A DNA stretch of 64,000 nucleotides from positions 47,573 to 111,572 of the forward strand of contig JAANDG010000493.1 in assembly GCA_036852015.1 (NCBI GenBank), in the 5' to 3' direction. The translations under genes were made by a program, and so were the position numbers. Each line of letters opens with the position of its first letter. Position 1 is the stretch's first letter. The stretch is from Pelodera strongyloides. Its lineage: Eukaryota > Nematoda > Chromadorea > Rhabditida > Rhabditidae. The notes under the pieces were generated by a model that had not been told where the DNA came from, searched no databases, and saw only the letters and a list, made by a program, of their open reading frames with translations. Of the stretch, positions 50,853 through 62,689 are shown one piece after another.

Positions 50853-53597
50853 ATGGCGACACGTTCGTCATTTCGTCTTCCCGGTGAAAGGGGCACCAAT
50901 TTTCTGGGCGGAAAGTCTCAGGTGCTTAATTTTAATTGTTTTATTCTACTTAACTTCGAAACCCGGACCTATCGAAGTCTAAAAATATATTAAGTATTAG
51001 ACAACTGTATTTGTAAATAACGAAAACCATTGCAGAATATGTTCAAATCACTTCGTCGGCTACATGGTCAAAACTTGGAGAGTCAAGGCCTAAACGATCT
51101 GACAGAGGCGTTTCAAAATTTCGTGACAAGAGCACGGTTTTTCAGCGTGGGAAAACTGAGGTCTCGTTCTTGTATATGGTTGTTTAGAAACATACAAACA
51201 TACAAACTATTGTGAGTTTTGTGTGAGGGTGTTACAACACTACATAACTATGTTGAGTTCGTGTTCGTGTGGGCGTTTCTCCGCGGAAGACATATGACAC
51301 AGTAATTTTTGTTATGGTAGCTTAGGATTTGTTTACGATGTTCCAATCGTCCTTACCTCCGAATTAAGAAAACTTACAACGCAGAATTCAGGCGTACGTG
51401 GTCGCACTCGGCTGTCGAATTCATGAAGTATCGCCGATTATTACCTATGCTCTTAGCAGATGGACAGCAATTCGATGGCGACGAAACGGACTGTAAGTTC
51501 AGCTCAATTTGTGGCTTCTATTAGTTCTCGGGTTCCAGTAAATATAACATGTACTTTCAGATATTTAGTTTATTAGGACATAGATCCAATCAGCCATCGG
51601 TCGGTGGTTCCTGCGTGATATCTACACACTACACACCTATTTATGCACACATTTTTATCTTTGTTTAAACTCAACTATATACAGAACTGGAAATATGGAA
51701 AATTCTGCTTGACGCATTCTTACTAAGAAAATCTTTCAGCTTTCGACGCCGTTCTCTCATTTCAAGCCACACATAAGGATGACCGGAAGATTATCGTTTC
51801 CAATATTTCTCCGCGAGTAACTGTATCACAATTGCAGTCCTTCTTCTCTCAGTTTGGAAAGGCAAGTTATTAATATTACCATTTATTTCTTACGTTTTAT
51901 CCATTTCTACTTGTTTTAACCTTTTGTTCACTACCTTTGCTTTGTCTGGTCGAATATTAAGAATGTAAGTGGAGCACAGGAAAGGAATGAAGGAGCGCTT
52001 CCAGTTGCAGGTTGACTTGAAGTTACATCACTTATCACATTTATCTAAAAGAACTACTCTTCTAGATCGTCCATTGTCACGTGCCCCGAGAAGACACTGG
52101 TAGTAAAAGTGGATTCAGTACGCTGGGAAGGAGTCCGAAAGTTTCCGGAGCCGCCGTTATAACATTCTCGTTAGTTTTGTTCTTATCGTTGCCCTTTCAC
52201 TTTAATATTGTAATCTTTTTGATTTCAAAACGACAGTCCTGTTTTGATCACCGTCACGTGACTCGTTCTTATTAAAACCGAAATCGTAAAGGCAATACAG
52301 TAGCGGTTCAAGGACGAATGACGTGTCAACCAATACTGTATTGCTTGTTCCATCTTGACGTGACGTCCCGACGTCCGTGACGAGTATGTCCTTATTGTTA
52401 GTCTAAGTCAACAATATTCTAATTATTCAGATTTTTTCAGCCGTGTGGAGGAGGCGGAGAAAGCGAAAAGTGCGTCGGATGATGTCTTGAAGTTTTATGA
52501 TCAAATCATGACTGTTACTGCGGTGAGTGTTTTTATTTATTCGTTTATTTTCATTTATTCGTTTTGTTTTTATTTGATATCTGATGCCTGAGGTGTCCAC
52601 AACTTATACGCTGCGGTTGCAGTACCAGTACGCTGTTTTTTTTAAATTTGTTAAGCTATTGTTTTTGAGAAGGTAAAAGTAAAGTTATCCAAAGCAATTC
52701 AGTGGGGTTACATACTACTGAGAAGGTGTGAAGAAGTATGTAATGTACATATTTTAAACTTTTTATTTATTTATTATATTTTATTGTAGTACGTTTCGCG
52801 AAAGAAGGGTAAAGGCATGGTGCTGGCGGACGAAAAATCTTTCGGTCAGTTTTTTATTTATTATTTTAGAATATTTATATTATTTACCTTCATGAATTGT
52901 GCTTTTTCATTCTTCTGAATAGCTTGTTCCACATTGGAGCATTATGCAGAGAGACTGTTTTAGTGTTTTATGTTACTTGTGGAACATTTGGTTTCTTTTT
53001 TTCCATGAGCGTATTATATCATGGGGTAAGCGGTAACGCAAATCTATGAATGCTGATTCGTCTTCTCTTTTGATCTACGTACACGTATTAATGTGACGAA
53101 GTTTAATGATTGTCCTTGGTTAGTGCTGATATTGATATGGTATGGTGATGTTTATTTATTTCCTCTGACTAATTCGTTGTGTTATATTCAGATGATGCTC
53201 CGGGCATGTCACGCGCGTCATCTTCGCAGTCTCTGTTGTCCACTTGTTCTCTGAGCAGCAACGCTCATGTGAGTTTTGTCTGTTTTTTTCTACCATTTTT
53301 CATCATGTCGAGTTTCCTCACTTAGACATAGGTACTATAGACCCGATAGACCGTATGGCCTAAAACTCATCGCTTTCTTGTTTGAGACATGAAACATACC
53401 CCGTTCGTGTGAATATGAAGTCGAAGCTCTAGATATTCAATATTCAATCTATGGAGTGCCGTTTTTGGAATCGCCTTTCCATTGTTCTTCGTAGTTTTGT
53501 TGCAGGCGGATTCAGAAAATAACCTGTGAAATCACAGAGCTAATAAGTGATAGTGTTTGCCATGTTGGCGTGACGAACTTGGTTTTTTTTCAATGTG

Positions 53598-53654
<57 letters not shown>

Positions 53655-56600
53655 TCGATTCAGTGTTTCCCTCTGCGCGACGTTCCTCAATCGGCGTTGT
53701 CGCGTATCATTTCGTTCCTTCCCATCTGGGACACGGTACGCCTGGAACGGGTCAACAAAACGTGGATGGAGGCGTCTATGCAGGCAAGTGGGCTTTTTAT
53801 TATAAATTATATACATTGAAAATCTTTCCTCTTACTTTTTTACAGTTCCTATTAAGTTTGTACGTACACATCCTTCACTTTTTTTGTTATCACCAGTTGA
53901 GTAGGCCATAAAGTTAATTAGTGGTTTATCATCAGGAGTAAATAGTAAACAATGTTTTCACTCTCATGTGCTCAGGCCTATCTAATGGGCCTTGGCTCTT
54001 GGTCTAGTGTTTAGTAAGTTCGTTGAAAGTCCAAGACACGTGTTACTTACTACTCATGTGATTAATGAACACTGTTTTAAGATATTGTTGAAACATGTAG
54101 TATTTTGATGTTGATTCTGGAGACGTTCTTGAATATTGGCACTGATTTACACTTTATGTAAGAACAGATATTTGTAATTAATGGAGCTGTTATAGACTTT
54201 TTGAAGTTCCCCAAACCTCGTCTTAAATTAAATGATAGTTGCTTTGTCAATAATGGATGGACCTTTTTGTCAGTTTCTTTTTTTGAAACTAAAACTGGTA
54301 TGGATCAATATAGTTTTGCTGTCACTAGGGGTAAGCATTATTTCGATTATTTTCTAAATATGTTGCTTTCTATAGTCCTGGTCCCACGTCGACAGCCTAT
54401 CTTTTACGGGCGATGGAGACGGACGGACGCGAACTTTCTCACAACAAAATCCACTTCGAAATGTGCAACTTCGAGCGATATTGAGGTTTGTTATTGTTTA
54501 AATGGTGTATTCTCTTACATCATTAATCTATTCGTTATATTCAAAAACAGAAGGTGAGGTGATGACCGGTTTATTGAAGTGTATAAATGCAATGCAGGTG
54601 ATGATGTTATCACTTGTTCGTGGTATTATTTCTTCAGGTGCGTTCGAGATGGGTTGGGAAAAGTTTGAAGAATTCCGGAAAAGTTCGGTTCAAGATGGAA
54701 CATTTGCAGAATGCTGAAAAGCAGGATATTCAGCTATGTTTGTCTGGGGTCTCTTATTTTGGCTAATCTCTAAACTTTTCTTGCGTCTCCAACCCAACTT
54801 GAACCAACTTTTTCCGGAATTCTTCAAACTTTTCCCATCTTAGATGCGCCGCTTTCTTTTCGTGTGAAATGTTCTTCGTCCTAGGCTTCAATAACTTTGT
54901 CTTAGGCGTGCGGGAGCCCATGTGAAACGATTGGATCTTTCTGGAATCGTACATTTACTCGATGACAAATCACTGCAATTGATAGCGAATTGCTGCCCTA
55001 ATATTATGCATGTATGTTTATTTTATTATTTTATATGTGTATTTTTGGTTTTGTCTTTTGTAGTTAGTAGTGATGTCATCAGTGCTATTTTTTGAATTCC
55101 GACAAGAAAGTCTTTCTTTATGAATTAGAGGTCGGCGAATTATATATTTGCGTATTGATCAAGATTGGCAGGCGAGAATTACTTGTGTCTCAGGTCTCAG
55201 AATGACTACAGTTATACGGTATTGAACTAGGTACTAACTTACTACGGTAGCTGTCTACCGTGGTACGGCGTTCAGCAATTTGACTACAGTAGACCTTTGT
55301 ATGACTACGTTATTCCGTTAACGCTGACTTGCCTCCGTTCCAGTTGGATCTGTCTGGTGTGCAGGCAGATTGGCAGTCATTGGCTGAGCTTGGGGATTCC
55401 CTAACAAATCTTCGATCATTTGCATACAGGGATATGGTGAATATTACGGACAAGCACGTGTGGTTCGTCGTCAGGGTTGGTGGATTTTTTTTAAAGTAAA
55501 TCATTTATTTGGCCTGAAGAAGCCATATCCACCTTTGAATTTGAATGCTATTCTATTTTTCTCCCCATGGAATCCAGTGAATAACGGACGGAATCGAGTG
55601 CAGCAACCTTTAAAGCGAAATACCGGCCGTTTTTGAAACACATCGTGGGCAACTGGAATCTTACGTATTTATGCTAATTTGCTCGAATTTATCTAGATTT
55701 TTTTATTCTAATTTATGTGCATTTGCGTAATCTGCATAAGAATGCTGGTGTACTCAATGCGTTTCAAAAACCGGCCGGTATTTCGCTTTAATAAAGGAGA
55801 CGCTCTTGATATTCTTGTAGCGTGATACGTACTTTGTTTTATAGGGGTCTGGTCCCGTGTTGGAGTGTATTGATTTGCGCGGATGCAAACGGTTACGCGG
55901 ACGATTTACGAAGTTGTTTGGCCCGAACTTGCAATCGGTAACTTTTTGGTTTCTGTCTTTTTTTGTCTTAGAAAAGTAGGCTATAAGAACATTATTGTCG
56001 TAGTGCGTTAATACAATATTTCTAGTTTGAGTGATTTTTGGATGCACGTATTATATAGTGTTTCTGTTGTTTAGCGTATTGCTTGTGTTAAGCAATAAAC
56101 CATTTTATTTTGAAAGAGAAGTATTTTGCTACTATTACTAACGGCCCGGTTGAATGCGTATTTTTAATTTCAGGTTTATCTCGATGGATGTTCAAGGATT
56201 GACGAAGCGGCCATTGAAGATTTATGCACGGCATCGACTAATTTGAAGGAGTTACGACTGAATGAATGCTTTCGATTATCGGACCGGAGTATAAAGTAGG
56301 TTATGAACGGGATAGTTTTATTCGCCATACAATTAGTCAGATAAACCATCAATGACGGACATGAAAGCAGTCTGTTGAGTAGAACCCTAGGTGTAGCGTT
56401 GTGTACGGGTTTACTACGTTTTTTTACGGATGTTATTAAATGATACTGGCCAGCTTGCTAATAAAATATACTCTATTTGATAGTCAGTGACCTCTTTTGC
56501 CTACAGTATCATCTCGCGAACGCTGGTCGACCTGCAGACGTTCACCTTGTGCGGAGACAACTTTGTGAATATATCAACGAGTGGACTCGCACATATTGCA

Positions 56601-57072
56601 CGATTGACGAAATTAGTCGAAATTGCGTGGGTTTTAGTTTTTACTAATATTTCATGTATTTGTGATTTGTTTCTATGCGATGCGTTTGTATTGGTCATGC
56701 GAAGAGTTGGTGCGGTTCCTGATAATTAGTGTCTTAGCGTAGAAATCGGTATTCTTGTATTCTTATGGAAATCGAAGAGGCTTTATTTTTGCGGGGTTGA
56801 TGCATTGACCTATTAATCATTAGTCACAACCGTCAACGCTTTGCTGAAGAATTTTCTGTGAAACATTGTGTTTTTTTTTGTTCGTTAATATTTGATCAGC
56901 ATGGAGTGATAGAAGTTGGGCTTATTAGCTACTCATGAAACATTGCCGGTACAAAGTCGATTGCTGATTATTTTTGTTTTTCTTAGCGTAGGCGTAGGGT
57001 TTACCTTCTGTATGATACGTGCTACGGTGCGACTACTCAACTCGATATCGGAAGTTCCCGTAGTTTGAGAAA

Positions 57073-57115
<43 letters not shown>

Positions 57116-60100
57116 TAATATAATATTTTAGGCTGGACTTCAACCCTTTGGTAACCGACACTCTCTTGGCCCATTTTATTGAAGGCCTTCCCGAGTTGAG
57201 AAGTCTTTCACTGGCAAATGCTGGCACTGATCAATCACTCACAATGAATGGACTCAAGAAGTTGGGACAACTGAAGAAGCTTGAACAGGTGGGACGGTAT
57301 ACAGTAACCAAGTTTAACTTTCCTCCGGACCCGGTAGCTGGGTACCAGTAGGTTAGTACCGACTAGTGCGCTTCAATTATCGAGTGATCATGTTTACTGT
57401 GTATTACTTTGCGTGTGCGTCTTAGTGTAGCGAATATAATAGATACACATCTAGAAGTTAACGCACACGTTACGTGTTATTGTCAACCCACTTGCACTCA
57501 TATGATAGAATGATAGTCGTATTGTTTGGGAGCAACTCATACCCTTTTTTCCTTTTATTTACTGCTCCTTGTTGTATTGCTTTACTGTTTATTATAATAA
57601 CAAGAACGATTTTGTATATAATCTGTTCAGGTTGACCTGTCATCAATTGCCGCCGTCCGATCTCCAGTAGTGGTGGAATTGTGTGTGGAGTGCAAGAATC
57701 TCGAACTGGTCCAACTTCGAAATTGTATTTATTTGTGCGATGATGGAGTGACGGCCTTTGCGCGAGCCCGAAGTTTGAGACATCTGGACCTGTCCGGAAG
57801 TATTTTGGTGGGTTACTGTAAGTTTGTAGTTTGTAGGCACTCGATGACTTTATTTTGACAGTAAGTCGGGTAGATGCGCCGCATGAGGCAACCCGCCCCT
57901 CTGTGAGTAACCCGGTGCTAGGGACAATCAGTATTGGTTGAGTGAAAAAGTGTGCGTGTAGCTCAACCGGTGAGTGCTTGCTAGCCATGCAAGTGAGGCG
58001 GGTTCGAATCTGCTCCACGCCAAGTTTTTTTCACAATAGACCAGATTGTTGCCTAGGAGCCAAGAGGGCTAAGTTGGCTGCCTTTAAGAACCTCAATTTC
58101 TGAGCACGCTGGAACTGTTATTTGAAAGAATATAGTCGTCTTGGTCAGTTTGCAACGATGAATAGCGCAGTGTTTCACTTACTGGCTTTATGGCAGAATT
58201 TGGAAACAATTTTATTGCACGAGCTAGGGAGACTCGCGAGTTGATTGTATTGGTATTTTAGCACTTCACCTTTCTTGATTGGGCGTTGCATTTGGTAATT
58301 TTAATTTATGCATTCGGAACTTTGCCAATACGGTGACACGTACATGTAGTACTTGCTACTTGCCGTAGTACATGTAGAATTTGACTGTCAGACTGTATCT
58401 TGCCTTATTGTTATATTTCTGATTTAGGTGACGAGTAATTCGATTCAAGAAGTGATCAAAGCGTTCCCACACGAAGAAGGGGTAAGTTTACTACATATTA
58501 TTATTATTTTTGTTTGTATGCGGTAACGTAACTATAACTTTGCGATTTGTTGTAAATGCATGTATATGTGTCTCAGAGAGAGAGAGATTTTTTTATGTAT
58601 CAATACGAAATTATAGTATTCTATGGTTTCATGCCTTGCCACTGGTATATGGTAGTAGTGGTGTTGGTGCTTGGTGCTGCTACAGTATTTTTACCGCATT
58701 GAAATTGAAATTTTGTTTTGAATTAATCGTCATAAAAAAACTAATATAAAAAATTACTAAAGCAAGACTTCCAGTCGGCTGCCGTAACCGTGGTCGTCGG
58801 TAGTACGGTAATACTGTAATACAGTAGTCACCGTATTAACCTTGGTCGGGATGGTGCAGTACTCTTACCTTATTTTTTGCAGTCTGCTACCGTAACGGTG
58901 GTGGTCGGCGGTACGGTAGCGGAAGAGCGCAGTCTCCGCGTGAGGGGAAGCCGGGTTGCCGTCGACTTCTCCGACTATTCAGCACTGGTGGGAATGCCAC
59001 AATCCAAGAGTTCCCAGTTTTATGGGGGTAGGTATTTTAATTTTTTTTTATTTGATAATTTAAGGAATTAATGGAGTTCTTGGTTCGTGGTTTGCATATA
59101 TTACGCGAATCTGTGTTTATTTCAAAATGTCAATGTTTCAAAGAGTGGTTATTAGGATGTAAGGTTAGGAAGTTTGCTTTGCCTAGTGTAATTTGCTTTG
59201 CCATTTCAATGATAATCAAAATAGTTAAAGTGAAATACCTGCCGGTTTTTGAAACACATTGAGTACACCAGCATTCTTACGCAGTTTATGCAAATGAGCA
59301 TAAATTAGAACAAAAAATCGAGCTAAATTCGAGCAACTCAAAGCATAAATACATAAGAATTCAGTTGTCTTTTGACGATGCGTTTCAAAAACCGGCCGAT
59401 ATTTCGCTTCAATGAAGTGACCTTGCCTTCGTTCTCAATTGTCGTCGAGAATTTCTGTTTGCTATCCATTTGTGTAGTCATTAGGGGCACTACTGTGACC
59501 TAGGCTTAGGCTTAGGCTTAGGCTTACCAAGGATTCTAGAGTTCCATAGAATACTTTTAGCACATGACAAAGGAATTGATATGTCAAACAGTGTTCCAAA
59601 TAGGCAATCTCTATTCAATATTGGTGGTAAGGAGCGTTGACAGTTTAGAATAACAATGTGGATAATAATAGTAATAAAATAAACAATAATAATAATCAAT
59701 AATAGTAACAGTTTCTGTGTTTTCATGATAGGATCTTTTTTGTTTGATTGCATGACTTTAGAAGAAAACTGTACACAGAAATATTCATTCACTTATTGTT
59801 CTAATATTTGTTATTGCTGATACATTTGTGTGTCCTTTTCGCAGTCTTATAATTTTTTGGTGTTTATTTATTGCTCAGTCGATGTCCGTAACGGAAACGG
59901 AACTTGGGAGTGTAAGCAAGCTGGCGGGTAATTCAATTTCACCCTGCTGGTAAATTGTGACCGGTGTTTCCTCACCAATGGTGTAAGCTGAGAGGATGGA
60001 TGCACCAGTGGAATGTTATTAAATGAGTTATTATTGTCTTTACTCATGAAACTTTTTATTTTGCTTCAGATGTGGATTCAGACGAGGATGAAGAGGACGA

Positions 60101-62212
60101 TTTCCAAATGCTAACAGCCCAACGTATGTTCATTTTTGTATTTCACATGATTATGACCATTTAGTACGAATTAGAGTACATACAAATCACCAGTTTGGGA
60201 CTTGAAATTAGTTGCTCCGCATTTACACCATTGAATGTTGTACAAACATAAGAATTCACTCGTGTTTGGGAACACAAGGGACTCCACGTGTATACAGTGC
60301 GTTCCGTAAGTAAAGGAACACCCAAAAAATTTCGTTTTCGGCTCAAAAATCTAAGTAATTCTTCAAATAAGCTGCACCATTGGATTCAGCGTGAAAAATG
60401 GACCCTGTTTTGTAAAATTTAGAAAAAAATATTCAGAATGTCGTCAGAAGCAATCGTCAACCGAAAAACGGGTTTTTGCAACTGTTACATAAGTAAAGGA
60501 ACACCCTTGAAAATTAACATTTATTTAAGAATTAAAAGTGGTAAAGAGGTTTTTTGCATAAATTAATTATCGATAGGTCCTCCTCCTCCACCTGCATCGA
60601 GGTCAATTTCTCAGTGGCGCTTCGAAGACGCGCAATTCTAATGAATTCTGACGTCGCCTGTTGTTCAATTCATGGAGCTTCTGGAAGACAGTCGGAAAAG
60701 TGCGATTTTGTGCGCAGATTTTCCACAAATGCCCCAGAATAGTTTTCGAATGGATTCGCATCTGAAAACATGCCGAAACACTCCACGCATGCTCCAGATG
60801 ATTTGTCTTCAAAAATTCTGAAAATCTCTGACGTTCATTGACGCATTTAAATTCTGAATAACACTTTCCGACAGCTGAAAACACTTCGTAAATGCTGTCG
60901 AGAACCGTCAATGTTGGCAGTGTTCGTCCGTGCGCGCAGAAACTTCTGATGAACGTGACGCTAGCGTTCTCCCAGCGTCCCAGGCATTGCAGTGATGCAA
61001 GAATTCTCATCTTGGTGCTCCAAATCATGTCCTCAGATGAAAACAACTTCGAATTGAACGTGCCGCATGGAATTGAACGTGTCCAAGGAACATTCTGATG
61101 CGGTCATCACAGGTGTCTGCAGTCCATCGACAGACGCAGGTGCTGGAGAAGGATCCTTGATGGTTTGGAAGTTTGGAGCCGATCCACGCTAACGTCACGG
61201 TCATCAGGAGTTTCTACGAACGCGGATGAACACTGCCAACACTCAGAAGGTTCTCGCCAGCGTTTACGAAGGATTTTCAGCTGTCGGAAAGTTTTATTCA
61301 GAATTTAAATGCGTCAATGAACGTCAGAGATCCTCAGAATAAATCATCTGGAGCATGCGTGGAGTGTTTCGGCATGTTTTTCAGATGCGAATCCATTCGA
61401 AAACTATTCTGGGGCATTTGTGGAAAATCTGCGCACAAAATCGCACTTTTCCGACTGTCTTCCAGAAGCTCCATGCCTTGAAGAACAGGCGACGTCAGAA
61501 TTCATCAGAATTGCGCGTCTTCGAAGCGCCACTGAGAATTTGACCTCGATGCAGGTGGAGGAGGACCTATCGATAATTAATTTATGCAAAAACCTCTTTA
61601 CTACTTTTAATTCTTAAATAAATGTTAATTTTCAAGGGTGTTCCTTTACTTATGTAACAGTTGCAAAAACCCGTTTTTCGGTTGACGATTGCTTCTGACG
61701 ACATTCTGAATATTTTTTTCTACATTTTACAAAACAAGGTCCATTTTTCACGCTGAATCCAATGGTGCAGATTATTTGAAGAATTTCTGAGATTTTTGAG
61801 CCGAAAACGAAATTTTTTGGGTGTTCCTTTACTTACGGAACGCACTGTATTAGGCGATATCAGATATAGGAGACATATTAGGAGGAGGCTCATCAGAGGG
61901 TATTCACCAACACACAGGGAGCCCTCCCTAGGCTCACGAGCGCTCTGAATCTCTTCTGATCTCCTCTGCACTCTTTAGCTCCATGGGGAGGCCAGAGAGG
62001 GCCCTGCGTGTTGATGAATACGGCCTCGGGACTTTACCATTGTTTTCGCGGGTTCGATTGACATAAAGGGGTGAATCTGATCTTCCATTTTTATAGGATC
62101 GTTCTACATCGACGCTGTATGTGGAGAGGACGATAGTCCATTGGAAAACGAAAAAGATGTTATTGAATGGGCAACACGAGAAGCGAAGAATTTAGGACTT
62201 ATTAAGAAATAA
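50853..62212 (+). CDS. RRM / F-box / leucine-rich-repeat protein
   Basis: 22 exons: 50853-50921, 51036-51160, 51392-51492, 51740-51861, 52066-52169, 52441-52522, 52790-52844, 53192-53268, 53664-53783, 54376-54485, 54906-55011, 55344-55475, 55845-55937, 56174-56295, 56507-56626, 57132-57288, 57631-57807, 58428-58481, 58883-58987, 59879-59927, 60070-60123 and 62097-62212 (about 749 residues). An RRM-like fold spans exons 4-6 (RNP2-like KIIVSNI; RNP1-like SGAAVITF). After a Ser-rich linker, exon 9 is an F-box (PLRDVPQSALSRIISFLPIWDTVRLERVNKTW). Exons 10-17 are F-box-type LRRs (RLDLSG, CIDLRGCKRL, VYLDGCSRID, LRHLDLSG). The C-terminus is acidic (SDEDEEDDF). F-box/LRR proteins are substrate adaptors of SCF ubiquitin ligases, so an RNA-directed or RNP-directed substrate is inferred. 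Two introns start with GC. Exon 19's donor is uncertain: 58987 keeps frame, while the better-looking donor at 59027 does not. AATAAA at 62446-62451 may be the polyadenylation signal. Confidence 0.85.
53602..53654. repeat. (ATT)n microsatellite
   Basis: Uninterrupted ATT/TTA triplets ending ten bases before exon 9 of the RRM/F-box gene. Confidence 0.9.
54639..54850. repeat. Inverted repeat in intron 10 of the RRM/F-box gene
   Basis: GATGGG..GGGAAAAGTTTGAAGAATTCCGGAAAA..GGTTCAAG on the left recurs inverted at 54797-54850. The arms are about 45-50 bp and the spacer about 100 bp. The transcript would fold into a long hairpin; the element family is unknown. Confidence 0.8.
55610..55791. mobile_element. 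Palindromic MITE, family A (copy 8)
   Basis: TTAAAGCGAAATACCGGCC on the left and CCGGCCGGTATTTCGCTTTAA on the right, full core, TTAA at both ends. It lies in intron 12 of the RRM/F-box gene. Confidence 0.9.
57072..57116. repeat. (ATT)n microsatellite
   Basis: Uninterrupted ATT triplets ending 15 bases before exon 16 of the RRM/F-box gene. Confidence 0.9.
57954..58022 (+). tRNA. tRNA-like sequence (Gly-GCC-like), probably pseudogene
   Basis: GCGTGTAGCTCAACCGGTGAG (box A and D arm), anticodon stem CTTGC/GCAAG around loop TAGCCAT, and GGTTCGAATCT (box B), ending CCACGCCA and followed by a T run as in Pol III terminators. The T-stem pairs poorly and base 33 is A instead of U, so I favour a decayed tRNA or tRNA-derived SINE. 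It lies in intron 17 of the RRM/F-box gene, same strand. Confidence 0.5.
59225..59412. mobile_element. Palindromic MITE, family A (copy 9)
   Basis: TTAAAGTGAAATACCTGCCGG on the left and CCGGCCGATATTTCGCTTCAA on the right. Slightly decayed ends. It lies in intron 19 of the RRM/F-box gene. Confidence 0.85.
59501..59526. repeat. Interstitial telomere-like repeat (TTAGGC)n, short
   Basis: Just under four units of TTAGGC in the same intron as the preceding MITE. Confidence 0.8.
60295..61847. mobile_element. Foldback Tc1/mariner-like element, non-autonomous
   Basis: 1,553 bp, flanked by TA duplications (60293-60294, 61848-61849). The ends CAGTGCGTTCCGTAAGTAAAGGAACACCC are inverted, and the terminal inverted repeats continue for roughly 300 bp. 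Inside, 60540-60800 is mirrored at 61380-61600. Open frames on both arms encode short pieces with Tc1-type flavour (NPFEN-like, then FPTVFQKL), read as decayed transposase C-terminus in inverted duplicate. No intact transposase. It lies in the last intron of the RRM/F-box gene. Confidence 0.85.
61895..62029. mobile_element. Short hairpin MITE, family G (copy 2)
   Basis: GGGTATTCACCAACACACAGGGAG on the left is mirrored by GCCCTGCGTGTTGATGAATACGG on the right. Same family as 14374-14467. It lies between the Tc1-like element and the last exon. Confidence 0.8.
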
Positions 62213-62689
62213 CCCTGCTCATTTAGCTAGCCGTAGGTCAGCGTTGGTTCGTAATATTATAAAGATACCTTATCTAATTTGCTCATTTAGTGAATATTAC
62301 GATTTAATGTTTTACTGAACAATCGAAGCGAGCGAGTGAACAAACATGTTTTGCGAGCGAATTTTTGCCGATAGTACAAAATAGTGAAAGAGGATTACGT
62401 TAGTGTAATTCTAAGGTGTAAGTGTCAAAAGTAACACGTTTATTTAATAAAAAGTTTAATGCAAGATTAACTCATTTTATCAGCTATTTTTGCCATGTAT
62501 TTATGTCTTATCCTTTTTATTGTAATAGGTGCATTGTTTGAATTTTTAATCGGTATTTCATTACAATAGTGAGATTTTTTGCATATGTGTCTAGTCGTTT
62601 ATCATGTACAATAGTTAGGGAGGGATCTTTTATTTATGATACAATATACAATTCATACATAATAATAAATATTTTTTTCTCAGCCGATG
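62213..62689. other. Convergent 3' region of RRM/F-box gene and dnc-3
   Basis: 477 bases between two stop codons facing each other. AATAAA at 62446-62451 on the plus strand is the likely polyadenylation signal of the RRM/F-box gene. No coding sequence seen. Confidence 0.6.

Noticed and set aside
51382..51391. Upstream acceptor for exon 3 of the RRM/F-box gene (GCAG ending at 51384)
   Set aside because: Phase does not fit exon 2. The acceptor ending at 51391 gives a continuous frame.
52431..52440. Upstream acceptor for exon 6 of the RRM/F-box gene (ending at 52430)
   Set aside because: Using it brings a TGA in frame. The acceptor ending at 52440 keeps the frame and the helical RRM continuation.
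57470..58018. Minus-strand frame of 182 codons
   Set aside because: It is antisense to exon 17 of the RRM/F-box gene and covers introns and the tRNA-like sequence. No domain recognised.
58988..59027. Later donor (GTAGGT at 59028) for exon 19 of the RRM/F-box gene
   Set aside because: It looks better as a site but leaves a phase incompatible with exon 20 unless an unseen exon intervenes. The donor at 58988 was preferred, with low certainty.
60603..61046. Minus-strand frame of 147 codons as a host gene
   Set aside because: It lies inside the Tc1-like foldback element and recurs in the inverted arm, so it is decayed transposon sequence.
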